A stretch of 64,000 bases of DNA from Ravibacter sp964559125 (GTDB lineage: Bacteria; Bacteroidota; Bacteroidia; Cytophagales; Spirosomataceae). The translations under genes and the position numbers were made by a program. The stretch lies in assembly GCA_964559125.1 (NCBI GenBank), contig CAZLGW010000008.1:136369-200368 (forward strand), written 5' to 3'. The notes under the pieces are model-generated. The model worked only from the letters and a program-made list of their open reading frames with translations. It ran no database searches and was not told the origin of the DNA. Shown one piece after another: positions 53,044-62,008 of the stretch (positions are counted from its first letter, which is position 1; the number at the start of each line of letters is the position of its first letter).

Positions 53044-54792
53044 ATGAAAAAACCATTTCGTCGAGGGTTGTTGGGGTGTATCCTGCTTATGTCGGCAGGA
53101 TACACCGGCTCAATTATCCCGAGGATCTTCCAGAACGATGTCCCGATCGTACAACAGGAATACCTGAAGGCTTACGGGAAACCCGCCGGTATAAAGCCGA
53201 AAACAGGTCCGCAGCCCAATATCCTGTTCATTACCAGTGACCAGCACTACTGGATGCGCATGGGATATAACGACCCGACGGTTAAAACCCCCAACCTTGA
53301 TAAACTTGCAAAATCGGGTACCATCTTCGACAGGGCCTATACCTGTAACCCCGTTTGCACCCCTACCAGGGCGTCGATGATCACGGGCCTTTATCCCTCC
53401 CAGCACGGCGCCTACGCGCTGGGTACCAAGCTGCCGGAGACGGTTCCCACTATCGGAAATTATCTCAAAGAGCTGGGGTACAGTTCCACACTGGTCGGAA
53501 AGGCCCACTTTATGCCCCTGGCAGGAACCGCTGAATATCCTTCGCTGGAAGCCTACCCCGTGCTCCAGGATCTCGATTTCTGGCGGAAATACCACGGTCC
53601 GTTTTACGGGTTTGACCGGGCGGAGCTGGCGCGCCCGCATGGAGACGAATCGCATGTCGGCCAGCATTATGCCATCTGGATGGAGGAAAAGCTGAAAAAA
53701 GAGGGGCGCTCACCCGACGAATGGAAGCAGTGGTTCAGGAAGCCCGGCCAGGCGAATTTCGAGAATTCGAATGCAGCCATGCGGAAAATTATGGAAGAGA
53801 ATGCCGCTACCGGGGAAATGCAGTACGGCGCCTGGAATATCCCCGAAGACTACCACCTCAATGCCTGGATCGCTTCTCAGACCATCGCCAATCTTGACAG
53901 GGCCAGAAAGGAGGGGAAGCCGTTTTTTATCTGGGCGAGTTTCTTTGACCCGCATCCGCCCTATCTCGTATCCGAGCCCTGGGCCTCCATGTATAAACCG
54001 GAAGATATGAAATTGCCGGAGGTGCCGGAAGACGATATGGAAGACATGCCCTATCACTACCGCATGACCCAAAAGAACGGGACAAGGGGCTGGGGAGCAC
54101 AGTATATGGAAGACGGCTTCGGCGTTCACGGCTTCGCAATCCAGGCCAGGGATACGGAAAAGGCAAAAAAAGATATGGCCATTTACTACGGCATGATCTC
54201 GATGATGGACAAATACATCGGCCTCATCCTGGATCACCTCGACAAAACCGGGTTAAGAGACAATACCGTTATTGTGTTCACAACCGACCACGGCCATCAT
54301 ATCGGTACCCACAATTTATATGCAAAAGGCGGGTTTGCATTTGAAGAAGACCTGCGAATTCCTTTTATTGTGTCGTGGAAGAATCATGTGCCCGAAAATA
54401 AAAGGACAGATGCGCTGGTTTCTGTTGTCGATCTGGCGCCTACCTTCCTGACACTGGCCGGTATGGACAAACCGCTTACCATGGCCGGTCTCGATGTTTC
54501 GCCGGTATGGACGGGAAAAGCCGAAAAGGCCAGGGACTGGGTGATCGCCGAAAATCATTTTCAACGGACCAAATTCTACCAGAAAAGCTATATTGAAAAA
54601 AGATACAAGGTAACCTGGTATATGCACAGCGACGAAGGTGAGCTTTTTGACCTGGAAAAGGACCCGGGTGAATTCAATAATCTATGGGATAACAAAGATT
54701 ACCGGGAGCTCAAACTGCAGGTTCTGCACCGGGCCATGAAAGCCGATATGGCCAAAGAAACCTGCTGGATGCCCAGGATCGGGCCGGCGTAG
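53044..54792 (+). CDS. Cys-type (FGly) sulfatase, exported, in second PUL
   Basis: 582 residues from ATG 53044 (an upstream ATG-like start at 53032 is possible). Signal sequence at the N-terminus. The sulfatase signature CTPTRASMITGLYPSQHG starts at C105, which would be converted to formylglycine; upstream SDQHYWMRMGY and downstream TTDHGHHIGTHNLY supply metal and substrate residues. It cleaves sulfate esters, likely of a sulfated glycan. It begins 55 bp after susD. The formylglycine-generating enzyme is not in this window. Confidence 0.9.
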   Translation: MKKPFRRGLLGCILLMSAGYTGSIIPRIFQNDVPIVQQEYLKAYGKPAGIKPKTGPQPNILFITSDQHYWMRMGYNDPTVKTPNLDKLAKSGTIFDRAYTCNPVCTPTRASMITGLYPSQHGAYALGTKLPETVPTIGNYLKELGYSSTLVGKAHFMPLAGTAEYPSLEAYPVLQDLDFWRKYHGPFYGFDRAELARPHGDESHVGQHYAIWMEEKLKKEGRSPDEWKQWFRKPGQANFENSNAAMRKIMEENAATGEMQYGAWNIPEDYHLNAWIASQTIANLDRARKEGKPFFIWASFFDPHPPYLVSEPWASMYKPEDMKLPEVPEDDMEDMPYHYRMTQKNGTRGWGAQYMEDGFGVHGFAIQARDTEKAKKDMAIYYGMISMMDKYIGLILDHLDKTGLRDNTVIVFTTDHGHHIGTHNLYAKGGFAFEEDLRIPFIVSWKNHVPENKRTDALVSVVDLAPTFLTLAGMDKPLTMAGLDVSPVWTGKAEKARDWVIAENHFQRTKFYQKSYIEKRYKVTWYMHSDEGELFDLEKDPGEFNNLWDNKDYRELKLQVLHRAMKADMAKETCWMPRIGPA

Positions 54793-54832
54793 CGCCGATA
54801 ATTACCGGCTACTAGAATTCGTTCATTATTTC

Positions 54833-54850
54833 TCCCGATAGCTATCGGGA
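54833..54850. repeat. Perfect 18-bp palindrome upstream of second sulfatase
   Basis: TCCCGATAGCTATCGGGA is fully self-complementary and lies 17 bp before the ATG of the sulfatase gene. It could be an operator or a dispersed palindromic repeat; no second copy was noticed in this window. Confidence 0.5.
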
Positions 54851-54866
54851 CACATCCACTAATCAG

Positions 54867-56411
54867 ATGAAAACCATCGTTAACTTTTCCCTTGGCCTCC
54901 TCGTATGCCTGGCTGCTTGTCAGGCCAGCCAGAAAGAAGGAGAAAACACTTCAGGCAAACCCAATATCATCATCATCAACATGGACGACCTCGGCTACGG
55001 GGATGTGGGCGCCTACGGGGCTACTGAGCTCAAAACTCCCAATTTCGACCGCCTGGCCAGGGAAGGATTACGGTTCACCAGCGGGCATTCGACGTCTTCC
55101 ACCTGTACGCCGAGCCGGTTTGCACTGATCACGGGCGTGTATCCCTGGCGGAATAAAGACGCTAAAATTCTCCCGGGAACTGCGCCGCTCATCATCGATA
55201 CTACGCAGGCTACCGTAGCGTCGATGCTGAAGGAAGCAGGTTACCGTACGGGCGTGGTAGGCAAATGGCATCTCGGGCTGGGCAACGGGTACGTCGACTG
55301 GAACAAACCTATTTCACCCGGACCCAACCAGCTTGGTTTTGACTATGCCTACATTATGGCGGCCACACAAGACCGGGTGCCTACCGTCTATATCGAAAAT
55401 GGCGTTGTAGCCGGCCTGGATCCCAACGATCCTATTGAAGTAAGCTATGACAAGAATTTTGACGGGGAGCCGACGGCGCTTACGCACCCCGAAATGCTCA
55501 CCATGAAATGGCATCACGGCCATAATCAGAGCATCGTAAACGGTGTCCCCAGGATCGGTTACATGAAAGGCGGGAAAAAAGCCATCTGGAAAGACGAGGA
55601 CATGGCCGACCACTTTCTGGCTAAAGCCCGGGATTTTGTCGTGAGCAATAAAAATCAGCCGTTTTTCCTCTATTATGCGATGCAGCAGCCCCACGTTCCC
55701 CGCACTCCGCATCCCCGCTTCGCCGGGACGACCGGGATGGGCCCCAGGGGCGATGTAATTGCCGAGGCCGACTGGTGCATAGGAGAGTTCCTGAAAACCC
55801 TTGAGGATCATCAATTGCTCGAAAACACACTCATTGTCTTTACCAGCGACAACGGACCGGTCGTAAACGACGGGTACTACGACGACGCTGTGGAAAAGCT
55901 CGGGAAGCACACTCCTTCCGGGCCGCTGAGAGGCGGTAAATACAGTTTGTATGAAGCCGGGACGCGCGTCCCCTTTATTACTTACTGGAAAGGGACGATC
56001 CAGCCCGGTGTTTCCGATGCACTGGTCTGCCAGATAGACCTGATGGCCTCCCTGGCGGCACTGACAGGCCAGAGCTACACCGGAGAAGACAGCCGGAACC
56101 TGCTGGATGTATTCCTGGGAAAAAGCGACAAAGGCCGCGAAAACCTGGTGCTGGAAGCCTCGGGCCGCACAGCCCTCCGCCAGGGCGACTGGGTGCTGGT
56201 CCCGCCCTACAAAGGTCAGGCTATGAACAAAAGCGTCAATATCGAGCTGGGGAATTCTCCCGAATACCAGCTATATAACCTCGCCGACGATCTCGGCCAG
56301 CAACGCAATCTCGCAAAAGAAAACGTGGAGAAAGTAAAGGAAATGGCTGATATACTGGAAAGCATTCAGGGGAAGAAAGCCGGGGATGTCCCGGAACTGG
56401 AGCTGAAATAA
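54867..56411 (+). CDS. Cys-type (FGly) sulfatase lipoprotein in second PUL
   Basis: 514 residues. Lipobox VCLAAC at the end of the signal peptide suggests membrane anchoring. IIIINMDDLGYGDVGAYG supplies metal-binding Asp residues, CTPSRFALITG the formylglycine site (C80), and FTSDNGP the distal metal residues. It resembles arylsulfatase/N-acetylgalactosamine-6-sulfatase-type enzymes more than the preceding sulfatase does. It completes the second PUL, 74 bp after the first sulfatase. Confidence 0.9.
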   Translation: MKTIVNFSLGLLVCLAACQASQKEGENTSGKPNIIIINMDDLGYGDVGAYGATELKTPNFDRLAREGLRFTSGHSTSSTCTPSRFALITGVYPWRNKDAKILPGTAPLIIDTTQATVASMLKEAGYRTGVVGKWHLGLGNGYVDWNKPISPGPNQLGFDYAYIMAATQDRVPTVYIENGVVAGLDPNDPIEVSYDKNFDGEPTALTHPEMLTMKWHHGHNQSIVNGVPRIGYMKGGKKAIWKDEDMADHFLAKARDFVVSNKNQPFFLYYAMQQPHVPRTPHPRFAGTTGMGPRGDVIAEADWCIGEFLKTLEDHQLLENTLIVFTSDNGPVVNDGYYDDAVEKLGKHTPSGPLRGGKYSLYEAGTRVPFITYWKGTIQPGVSDALVCQIDLMASLAALTGQSYTGEDSRNLLDVFLGKSDKGRENLVLEASGRTALRQGDWVLVPPYKGQAMNKSVNIELGNSPEYQLYNLADDLGQQRNLAKENVEKVKEMADILESIQGKKAGDVPELELK

Positions 56412-56466
56412 CGGGAACCGGCTTTTTAAAACGGAGTCTTCTCCATGGTCTGGTCTGTTGAAAACA

Positions 56467-56925
56467 CTACTCGCTGACTTCCACTTCGGAGAGAATATAA
56501 TTCAAATGGTCGACATCGCTGTCGTTCAAACGGAGGATCCCGCTTAACGTCCTGATTTCGTCGGTTTTAAATCGATGGCCTTTCTTTTTGAACTGTAGCT
56601 CAATCAACGATTCGGGACCGGCTCCTCCGCAAAAGAAACATTGCGCCATCGGCCTGGCCGAAATCACATAGCGGCGCCCGTACTCATCTACAGGGATCAT
56701 ATACCCCCTGATGCTGATCTTCTTGCCTTCCAACTGCCTGACTTTGGGACCGAAGGCAGGATACATGAAATACAGTTCAAACTCTTCATTGAAACGCTTT
56801 TTATAAGTAACGTCCGCTAATGTCTTCCAGGTAATCTGTATCCCTTTATCAGCAGGTATGCCCGCGGTCAAAAGTATGGAGACCAGGAGCATGCCGGCGA
56901 TGGCTATATATGAATGAGTACCCAT
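56467..56925 (-). CDS. Exported CxxC protein of the metal locus
   Basis: 152 residues with an N-terminal hydrophobic segment (IAIAGMLLVSILLTAG). The conserved-looking core ISIRGYMIPVDEYGRRYVIS is followed by CFFCGGAGPES (C96, C99), a likely metal or redox site. It resembles the DUF3299-type periplasmic proteins seen near metal-transport genes. It starts 20 bp after the His-rich lipoprotein gene on the same strand, so both form an operon from the palindromic promoter at 57360-57394. Confidence 0.65.
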   Translation of the reverse strand: MGTHSYIAIAGMLLVSILLTAGIPADKGIQITWKTLADVTYKKRFNEEFELYFMYPAFGPKVRQLEGKKISIRGYMIPVDEYGRRYVISARPMAQCFFCGGAGPESLIELQFKKKGHRFKTDEIRTLSGILRLNDSDVDHLNYILSEVEVSE

Positions 56926-56945
56926 AAAAAAGAATCTGAACAGCG

Positions 56946-57350
56946 CTATTTCCCGGCAGAGAGACCTTCCAGCGCCACTTTTATTTCAGAAATAGCCTGT
57001 TTGGCGTTGTTTTGATATTCGAGCATCGATTCGGCAGTCATTTTGGGCGCCGGTTTGTGCTCGTGCTTATGGTCATGGTCGGTATGACTATGTTCATAGC
57101 CGGGTACTTCATAAAGCCCCTCTTCCCATTCATGCATCGCATCATGAATACTATCGAGCCTGCTCATGATCAAACTATCCTGGCTTGCCTTCGCCTCTTT
57201 TTTGAGCGAATCATACAGCTGGTGCGCCTGCCTGTACAAATCGGCTGCTTCCAGGTGCACGCGGTTGGCCTCATCCAACACCTGGTTTTTGCCTGGTCGC
57301 CCGTTACAGGAGACCGCCAATAACATAAAGACTATCTGCCATTTTCTCAT
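56946..57350 (-). CDS. His-rich (probable zinc-binding) lipoprotein
   Basis: 134 residues. Lipobox LLAVSC (C15). A helical body is followed by a His-rich stretch at residues 87-98 (HSHTDHDHKHEH) well suited to binding zinc or another transition metal. This type of small Bacteroidota lipoprotein is sometimes labelled viral A-type inclusion protein, a label without functional meaning. It starts about 10 bp from the palindrome at 57360-57394. A role as periplasmic metal store or chaperone is inferred. Confidence 0.7.
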   Translation of the reverse strand: MRKWQIVFMLLAVSCNGRPGKNQVLDEANRVHLEAADLYRQAHQLYDSLKKEAKASQDSLIMSRLDSIHDAMHEWEEGLYEVPGYEHSHTDHDHKHEHKPAPKMTAESMLEYQNNAKQAISEIKVALEGLSAGK

Positions 57351-57359
57351 CTTAATGAA

Positions 57360-57394
57360 TTTTTATATTTGCAACAATGTTGCAAATATAAAAA
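57360..57394. promoter_or_regulatory. Palindromic operator with divergent -7 elements (Fur/Zur-like)
   Basis: Arms 57360-57375 and 57379-57394 are exact reverse complements (16 bp) around AAT, centred on TTGCAACaatGTTGCAA. The left arm contains TATATTTG on the plus strand (57364-57371), and the right arm the same element on the minus strand (57383-57390), so one site would drive both flanking genes. A bound dimeric repressor would block both. A zinc-responsive Fur-family regulator is suggested by the metal-handling genes on both sides. Confidence 0.65.
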
Positions 57395-57430
57395 AAGTAT
57401 CCGGTTTTTCAAATATCCCATATATCAGAT

Positions 57431-57991
57431 ATGACCTTTTTTAATGCACGTCAGAGAGGTTTGGTCCCTGTTTTCTTAACGCTGACAGCTTCCTTGCTGC
57501 ACAGTATATGTTGTTTGCTGCCCTTGTATGCATCTTTTGCCCTGGCCTTCAGCCGGTCGGTTTTCTGGAAATCGGCCCAGCCGTATCTGCTGGTTGCGCA
57601 GGTATTGTTACTATTTTATTTTGTAAACCGCGGCGTGAAAGAGCGCAGGAGCCGGGGCAAAGTCACCCTATACGGCCTGAGCATATTGATCAGCCTGGCA
57701 GGAATAGGGCTTGGTCTGCGTGAGCTGCCGGTAAGCCGGAAGCAGAAGCAAGCCGTACATATACTGGAAAACCTTAAATACCAGGAGTCTGTTACACTCG
57801 TATTCCAGCGGGAACCCGATATATCGCAGGTAAAGAAATTGCTTTCCGGGCTGGAAGGGGTCAGGTGGCAGAAGACAGCTTTTGAAAACGACAGGCTGAC
57901 AGTGCATTACCACTCGGGATTAGTATCTGAAGAAAAGATACTGACCTTGCTGGTGCAAAACGGCTATCAGTTTGAACGGGTAGTACCCTGA
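57431..57991 (+). CDS. MerT-like membrane protein with C-terminal HMA-like domain
   Basis: 186 residues. Three or so membrane helices: LTASLLHSICCLLPLYASFALAF (with the C27-C28 pair reminiscent of MerT/MerC), the helix around PYLLVAQVLLLFYFV and LYGLSILISLAGIGLGL. The C-terminal ~75 residues (VTLVFQREPDISQVKKLLSGLEGV...VQNGYQFERV) have a ferredoxin-like beta-alpha pattern as in HMA metal chaperones but lack the CxxC. It would move a metal ion across the inner membrane. Transcribed from the palindromic site divergently to the His-rich lipoprotein. Confidence 0.65.
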   Translation: MTFFNARQRGLVPVFLTLTASLLHSICCLLPLYASFALAFSRSVFWKSAQPYLLVAQVLLLFYFVNRGVKERRSRGKVTLYGLSILISLAGIGLGLRELPVSRKQKQAVHILENLKYQESVTLVFQREPDISQVKKLLSGLEGVRWQKTAFENDRLTVHYHSGLVSEEKILTLLVQNGYQFERVVP

Positions 57992-58024
57992 TAGCAGCTG
58001 AGAAAAGAGAACAGGCATTTTCGA

Positions 58025-59089
58025 TCAAAAGGTATCTTCAAACCTGAAGACATCCTTTTCGAAGTGTATGTAATGTTCGGTGAGGTGCGAAAGCTGCCCG
58101 GAGTACTTCTGAGCGAGTTTCGAGTAAGCTGCCACAGACTCCCATTCGGCGGGAGTGAGCTCATGTGAAATTCCCTTCAAAGACGTAACGTGAAACCTGA
58201 TGGCCGCTCGCACCAAACAGAAATATTTGAAGATCAGCACATCTTCCTTCATCAGGATCAGGGGCAGCTCGTTCTGGTAAGCAGACAAAAGAGCTTTTTT
58301 CAGGTGCTCATAACCATAGAAGTCGAGATCTGTGCAGAGAAATGCTATTTCATAAAGTAAATCGATCTCCCTGAAAGAGTCTTCAAATTCGAGGCAGTCG
58401 AAGATGACCGGGTCATTTTCATAGCAGAAAATGTTTCCTGCGTGTAAATCCCCATGTACGTCCCGCATAAAACCCTGCGAAATTCTCTGCTCAAGCCTCC
58501 ACCGGAATAGCTCGTTAACCGACTCCGCCTGCCGGACCCACCTTTCGGCCCAGGCCGGGTCGTAGTCTTTCACTTTCCCGGCCAGCCATTCTCCGCCCGC
58601 ACCGATCTCCTGGAACGTTTTCAGCGCAACCGTTTCATCCCACTCGTTATACACGGGCGCTTCACTCTGGTGGAAGGCTGCGAGCTTTGACGCCAGGTTC
58701 TCCATGAATTTTTCGGTAACAGCTCCCGATTTCAGTTTTTCCGACAATAACAGGCTGTTATCCAGCTTCCGCATTACGACCGCGTAGTCTACGATTTCGC
58801 CCTCTTCCGCATTAAAGCTAAACCGGTCGCCATCGTGGAAAACAGGCGTAACAGCCAGGTAAACATCGGGTGAAAGCCGTTGGTTAAGCTGCAGCTCTCG
58901 CCGGCAATAGTAATGCCGGGTCTCAAGTTCCGTAAAATCCAGGAAATCGAGTTTTACCGGCTTTTTTATTTTCCAGGCCAGCGCCGACCCCAGCAGTACC
59001 CAGGAGATGTGTGTTTCCATGAGTTGCACATCACTCTGTTCGCTATCTGCCACGCAGGCTCTTAAATTTTCTATCTGGCTGCTTGTCAT
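58025..59089 (-). CDS. Aminoglycoside phosphotransferase-like kinase (COG2187-type)
   Basis: 354 residues. A kinase-like N-lobe (SALAWKIKKPVKLDFLDF) and the catalytic loop DVHGDLHAGNIF with the metal site VIFDCLEFED identify the APH/choline-kinase fold. COG2187 proteins are often fused to a small P-loop kinase (COG0645); here that partner is the separate upstream gene, overlapping by 4 bp. Substrate unknown. No signal peptide; cytoplasmic. Confidence 0.8.
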   Translation of the reverse strand: MTSSQIENLRACVADSEQSDVQLMETHISWVLLGSALAWKIKKPVKLDFLDFTELETRHYYCRRELQLNQRLSPDVYLAVTPVFHDGDRFSFNAEEGEIVDYAVVMRKLDNSLLLSEKLKSGAVTEKFMENLASKLAAFHQSEAPVYNEWDETVALKTFQEIGAGGEWLAGKVKDYDPAWAERWVRQAESVNELFRWRLEQRISQGFMRDVHGDLHAGNIFCYENDPVIFDCLEFEDSFREIDLLYEIAFLCTDLDFYGYEHLKKALLSAYQNELPLILMKEDVLIFKYFCLVRAAIRFHVTSLKGISHELTPAEWESVAAYSKLAQKYSGQLSHLTEHYIHFEKDVFRFEDTF

Positions 59090-59718
59090 ATCTTTAACAG
59101 TTCTTCTATGAGCTCGCCTACCGGTTTTCCTTCATCCGTACGAACGACGTAATCGACGATTTCCGGCTCTTCGTATTCATTTTTAAGAAGCAGGTATACC
59201 TGCCAGTCAGCTTCGCTATCCGGCCTTTTACGCTGCAGGCGCCGACGGGTTTCTTCCTCTCCCGCCTTCACCTGTATCACAACCGGCCTGGTATGCATTT
59301 CGCCGGCAAGGGTTTCGAATGCCTTGCGTCGCGAAGCTTTATGAAAAGTAGCGTCAAGTACTACTTTCCCGTTATTGCGCAGCACTTCCTGCGCCTTCGT
59401 CCACATTTCCCGGTATACCAGCTCTTTGTCACTTTCGTCATACCTGCCGCGTTTCTGCAGCGTGGTCCTGATTGCATCGCTGCTCAGATGAACCAGGTTC
59501 AACGATCGCGCAAGCTCCCCGGCCAGCATCGTTTTGCCCGATCCGGGAAGCCCGGTTACAAGAATGACCGGTGCCTGGCGTATATCGGCTCTTTTCTGGG
59601 CTTCCATCTTTTTATATCTGCAAAAGCTTCTCTGCATGCGCAGCGCCGCATATTTCTTTAACTCCTGCCCTTTGAGTTTTAGTATATCCGGGATCAGGTT
59701 CAATATCCCTGCCTTCAA
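59086..59718 (-). CDS. P-loop kinase-like protein (COG0645-type)
   Basis: 210 residues. Walker A GLPGSGKTMLA lies at about residue 55 in the AAA/shikimate-kinase fold, and SSDAIRTTLQKRGRYDE and VVLDATFHKASRRKAFE fit small-molecule kinases. Overlaps the downstream APH-like gene by 4 bp, so the two are co-translated; in other bacteria these domains are usually one polypeptide. Its ATG overlaps the end of the DUF4143 remnant. Substrate unknown. Confidence 0.78.
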   Translation of the reverse strand: MKAGILNLIPDILKLKGQELKKYAALRMQRSFCRYKKMEAQKRADIRQAPVILVTGLPGSGKTMLAGELARSLNLVHLSSDAIRTTLQKRGRYDESDKELVYREMWTKAQEVLRNNGKVVLDATFHKASRRKAFETLAGEMHTRPVVIQVKAGEEETRRRLQRKRPDSEADWQVYLLLKNEYEEPEIVDYVVRTDEGKPVGELIEELLKI

Positions 59719-60190
59719 ATCAACCCTAACCGTTCCAAATGGGTAAATATCCGGGCAAAACTTGTAACTGTAATCGTTTCATTATGCCTATAATCTTCCG
59801 ATATGGAAGGAGTAACTGCAAAAACGGGAATATTACCCAGGTCTTGTGAAGCAATGACCGTGCCTTTTGTAAATTTAGGCGCGTTGGAGTATTTGATTTC
59901 GATACCGGCTACCGGGTTTAGACCTTTTACCAACACAAGATCCAACTCACTTCCATCCTGAGTCCGATAAAAATATGAGCTCACGCCAATACGTAGTCCT
60001 GCAATAATTTGCTGAATTACAAAACCTTCCCATGAGCTTCCTTTCCCGATATATCCTTCGAGCATCTCCATATCTTCGATACCGGCCACTGCATGCAGCA
60101 AGCCTGAGTCACGGATATAGATCTTAGGTGATTTTACCAATCGTTTTGAAACAAGGGATAATTGCGAGAAATTTTTCTGGATCCGTATGC
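59715..60190 (-). pseudogene. DUF4143 ATPase remnant (C-terminal part only)
   Basis: About 150 residues matching the C-terminal DUF4143 domain: KRLVKSPKIYIRDSGLLHAV, SSWEGFVIQQII and DGSELDLVLVKGLNPVAGIEIK. The AAA domain with Walker motifs is absent; going upstream the frame meets a stop at about 60205. The complete family member at 41404 shows what is missing. It could be a decayed copy or a deletion product. Its end overlaps the P-loop kinase start by 4 bp. Confidence 0.75.
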
Positions 60191-60237
60191 ACGGAGCTAT
60201 TTCCTACCATTTAGGCTAAACTGGTTGGGGTTTTATT

Positions 60238-60265
60238 TTCCGGTAATATCATAATATTGCCGGAA
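60238..60265. repeat. 12-bp-arm inverted repeat upstream of the DUF4143 remnant
   Basis: TTCCGGTAATAT (60238-60249) pairs with ATATTGCCGGAA (60254-60265) over a 4-nt loop, with one G/T wobble. It lies between the third sulfatase stop and the DUF4143 remnant. No T-run follows on either strand. Confidence 0.5.
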
Positions 60266-60335
60266 TCAAATCCGAAATTATTATAATTTCACAGGATATA
60301 AATATGATCCGGGAGTAACCGTCTACCGGAAAGCG

Positions 60336-61888
60336 TTATTTCTTCCAGCCCCTGGTTAACTGGTTAGGTACTTCCTCTACCGTTGCCGTATGCGCTTCCG
60401 CAACTTTCTTCAACTCGTTTACAANNNNNNNNNNNNNNNNNNNNNNNNNNNNNNNNNNNNNNNNNNNNNNNNNNNNNNNNNNNNNNNNNNNNNNNNNNNN
60501 NNNNNNNNNNNNNNNNNNNNNNNNACTTCCTCTACCGTTGCCGTATGCGCTTCCGCAACTTTCTTCAACTCGTTTACAACAGCCGGGTTTTCCTTGGCAA
60601 TGTCGAAGCGCTCTGAAGGATCGGTCAAAACATTAAAAAGCGTCGGGGTTTCCAGTACCTCGACCTTAGGAGGATACCCCACAGGAATATTAGACTTGAA
60701 ATACAGCTTATAAGCGCCTTTTCTTACTGCAAATAATTCTGTGCCATGATAAAAGTACATCACATCGCGGGGAGCGGCATTTTCTCCGCGGAAAACCGGC
60801 GACAGGTCATAGCCGTCCAGCACGCGGTCTTTGGGAGCCTGTATTCCCGCCAGCCGGCAGATAGTAGGCAGAAGGTCGAGGGTGCTGCCCATTTTCGACA
60901 CGACACCGGGTTTTACACCACTCCCCCAGATAACACAGGGCACGCGCTGCCCGCCTTCATAGCTCGTGCCTTTTCCTCCGTAAAGAAGCCCCGCCGAGCC
61001 CCCGTTCTCTCCGTACGTCAGCCACGGACCGTTATCGGAAGTAAATACCACATAGGTATTCTTATCAAGTCCTTCAGCCTTTAGCGTACTCAGAATCTGC
61101 CCTACGCTCCAGTCAATTTCCTCTATCACGTCGCCATACAGCCCCCTTTCGCTTTTGCCTCCGAAATCCTTATTGGCAAAAAGCGGAATATGCGGCATGC
61201 TATGCGCCAGGTAGAGAAAAAACGGCTTCGATTTATGCTCCCTGATAAACCTGACCGACTCCTCTGTATACCGCCTGGTAAGCGTAGACTGCTCAGCAGG
61301 CCTTTCGATCTCCTCGCTGTTTTTCATGACAGGGACATTAAAGCCCCTTATATCCGGGTTGGTCTTCTGGAAACGCTCATAGGGATACTCCCTGTTGCGA
61401 TCCATATCATTAGAGTAAGGAATGCCGTAATAGTAATCAAAGCCGTTGGCATTGGGAGAGTATTGCGCCAAATGGCCCAGGTGCCACTTGCCGATACATG
61501 CGGTGCTATAGTTTTTAGTCTTCAGCACTTCGGCTATTGTCAGCTCTTTTTCGGGGATTCCGCCCTCCGAATCCGGGAAAAGCACCCTTCTTGAATCCGG
61601 CCCTTCCATACCGCCCCGGACCGGCAACCGCCCGGTAAGCAACCCGAAACGGGAAGGTGTGCAGACATTGGATGCAACATAAAAGTTGGTCCATTTCTGC
61701 CCTTCAGTCGCCATTCTGTCGATAAAAGGAGTTTTGATAGTAGGGTGTCCGAAGCACCCGAGGTCGCCGTAACCCTGGTCGTCAGTGAAAATGACAATGA
61801 AATTGGGCGATTGACTGCTCCGCTGGCCAAACCCGGTATGTAGGTACAACACGAATATGGCAAGAAACAGATAGTTCATTTTTTTCAT
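60336..61888 (-). CDS. Cys-type (FGly) sulfatase, interrupted by an assembly gap
   Basis: From ATG 61888 (signal peptide ending TGFGQ) to a TAA read on the minus strand at 60336-60338. CTPSRFGLLTG gives the formylglycine site at C76; FTDDQGYGDLG and FTSDNGPW supply metal ligands. It resembles arylsulfatase A-type enzymes. The 100-N gap and a duplicated 55-bp flank (155 bp together) lie near the 3' end. Removing them restores one continuous 465-residue frame ending LTRGWKK, so the gene is probably intact. Confidence 0.85.
60370..60579. other. Scaffold gap (100 N) flanked by an identical 55-bp overlap
   Basis: N fills 60425-60524. The 55 bp before it (60370-60424) are identical to the 55 bp after it (60525-60579). 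This is the pattern of two contig ends that overlap but were joined with a default-size gap. Collapsing 155 bp keeps the sulfatase frame, supporting an artefact. Confidence 0.85.
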
Positions 61889-62008
61889 GCCAATATAAAG
61901 TGTACTTTCCAAAAACTATACTCTAACAGGTCTTTATACACCGACGGCCCAAGACCGGAAACAGCCGTCGGGTTATATTCACTTTATTTTCCTAATTTTA
62001 TCAGCGAC

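Noticed and set aside
60425..60524. Open frames running through the N stretch
   Set aside because: They consist of unknown residues from the gap and duplicated flanks, not real coding sequence.
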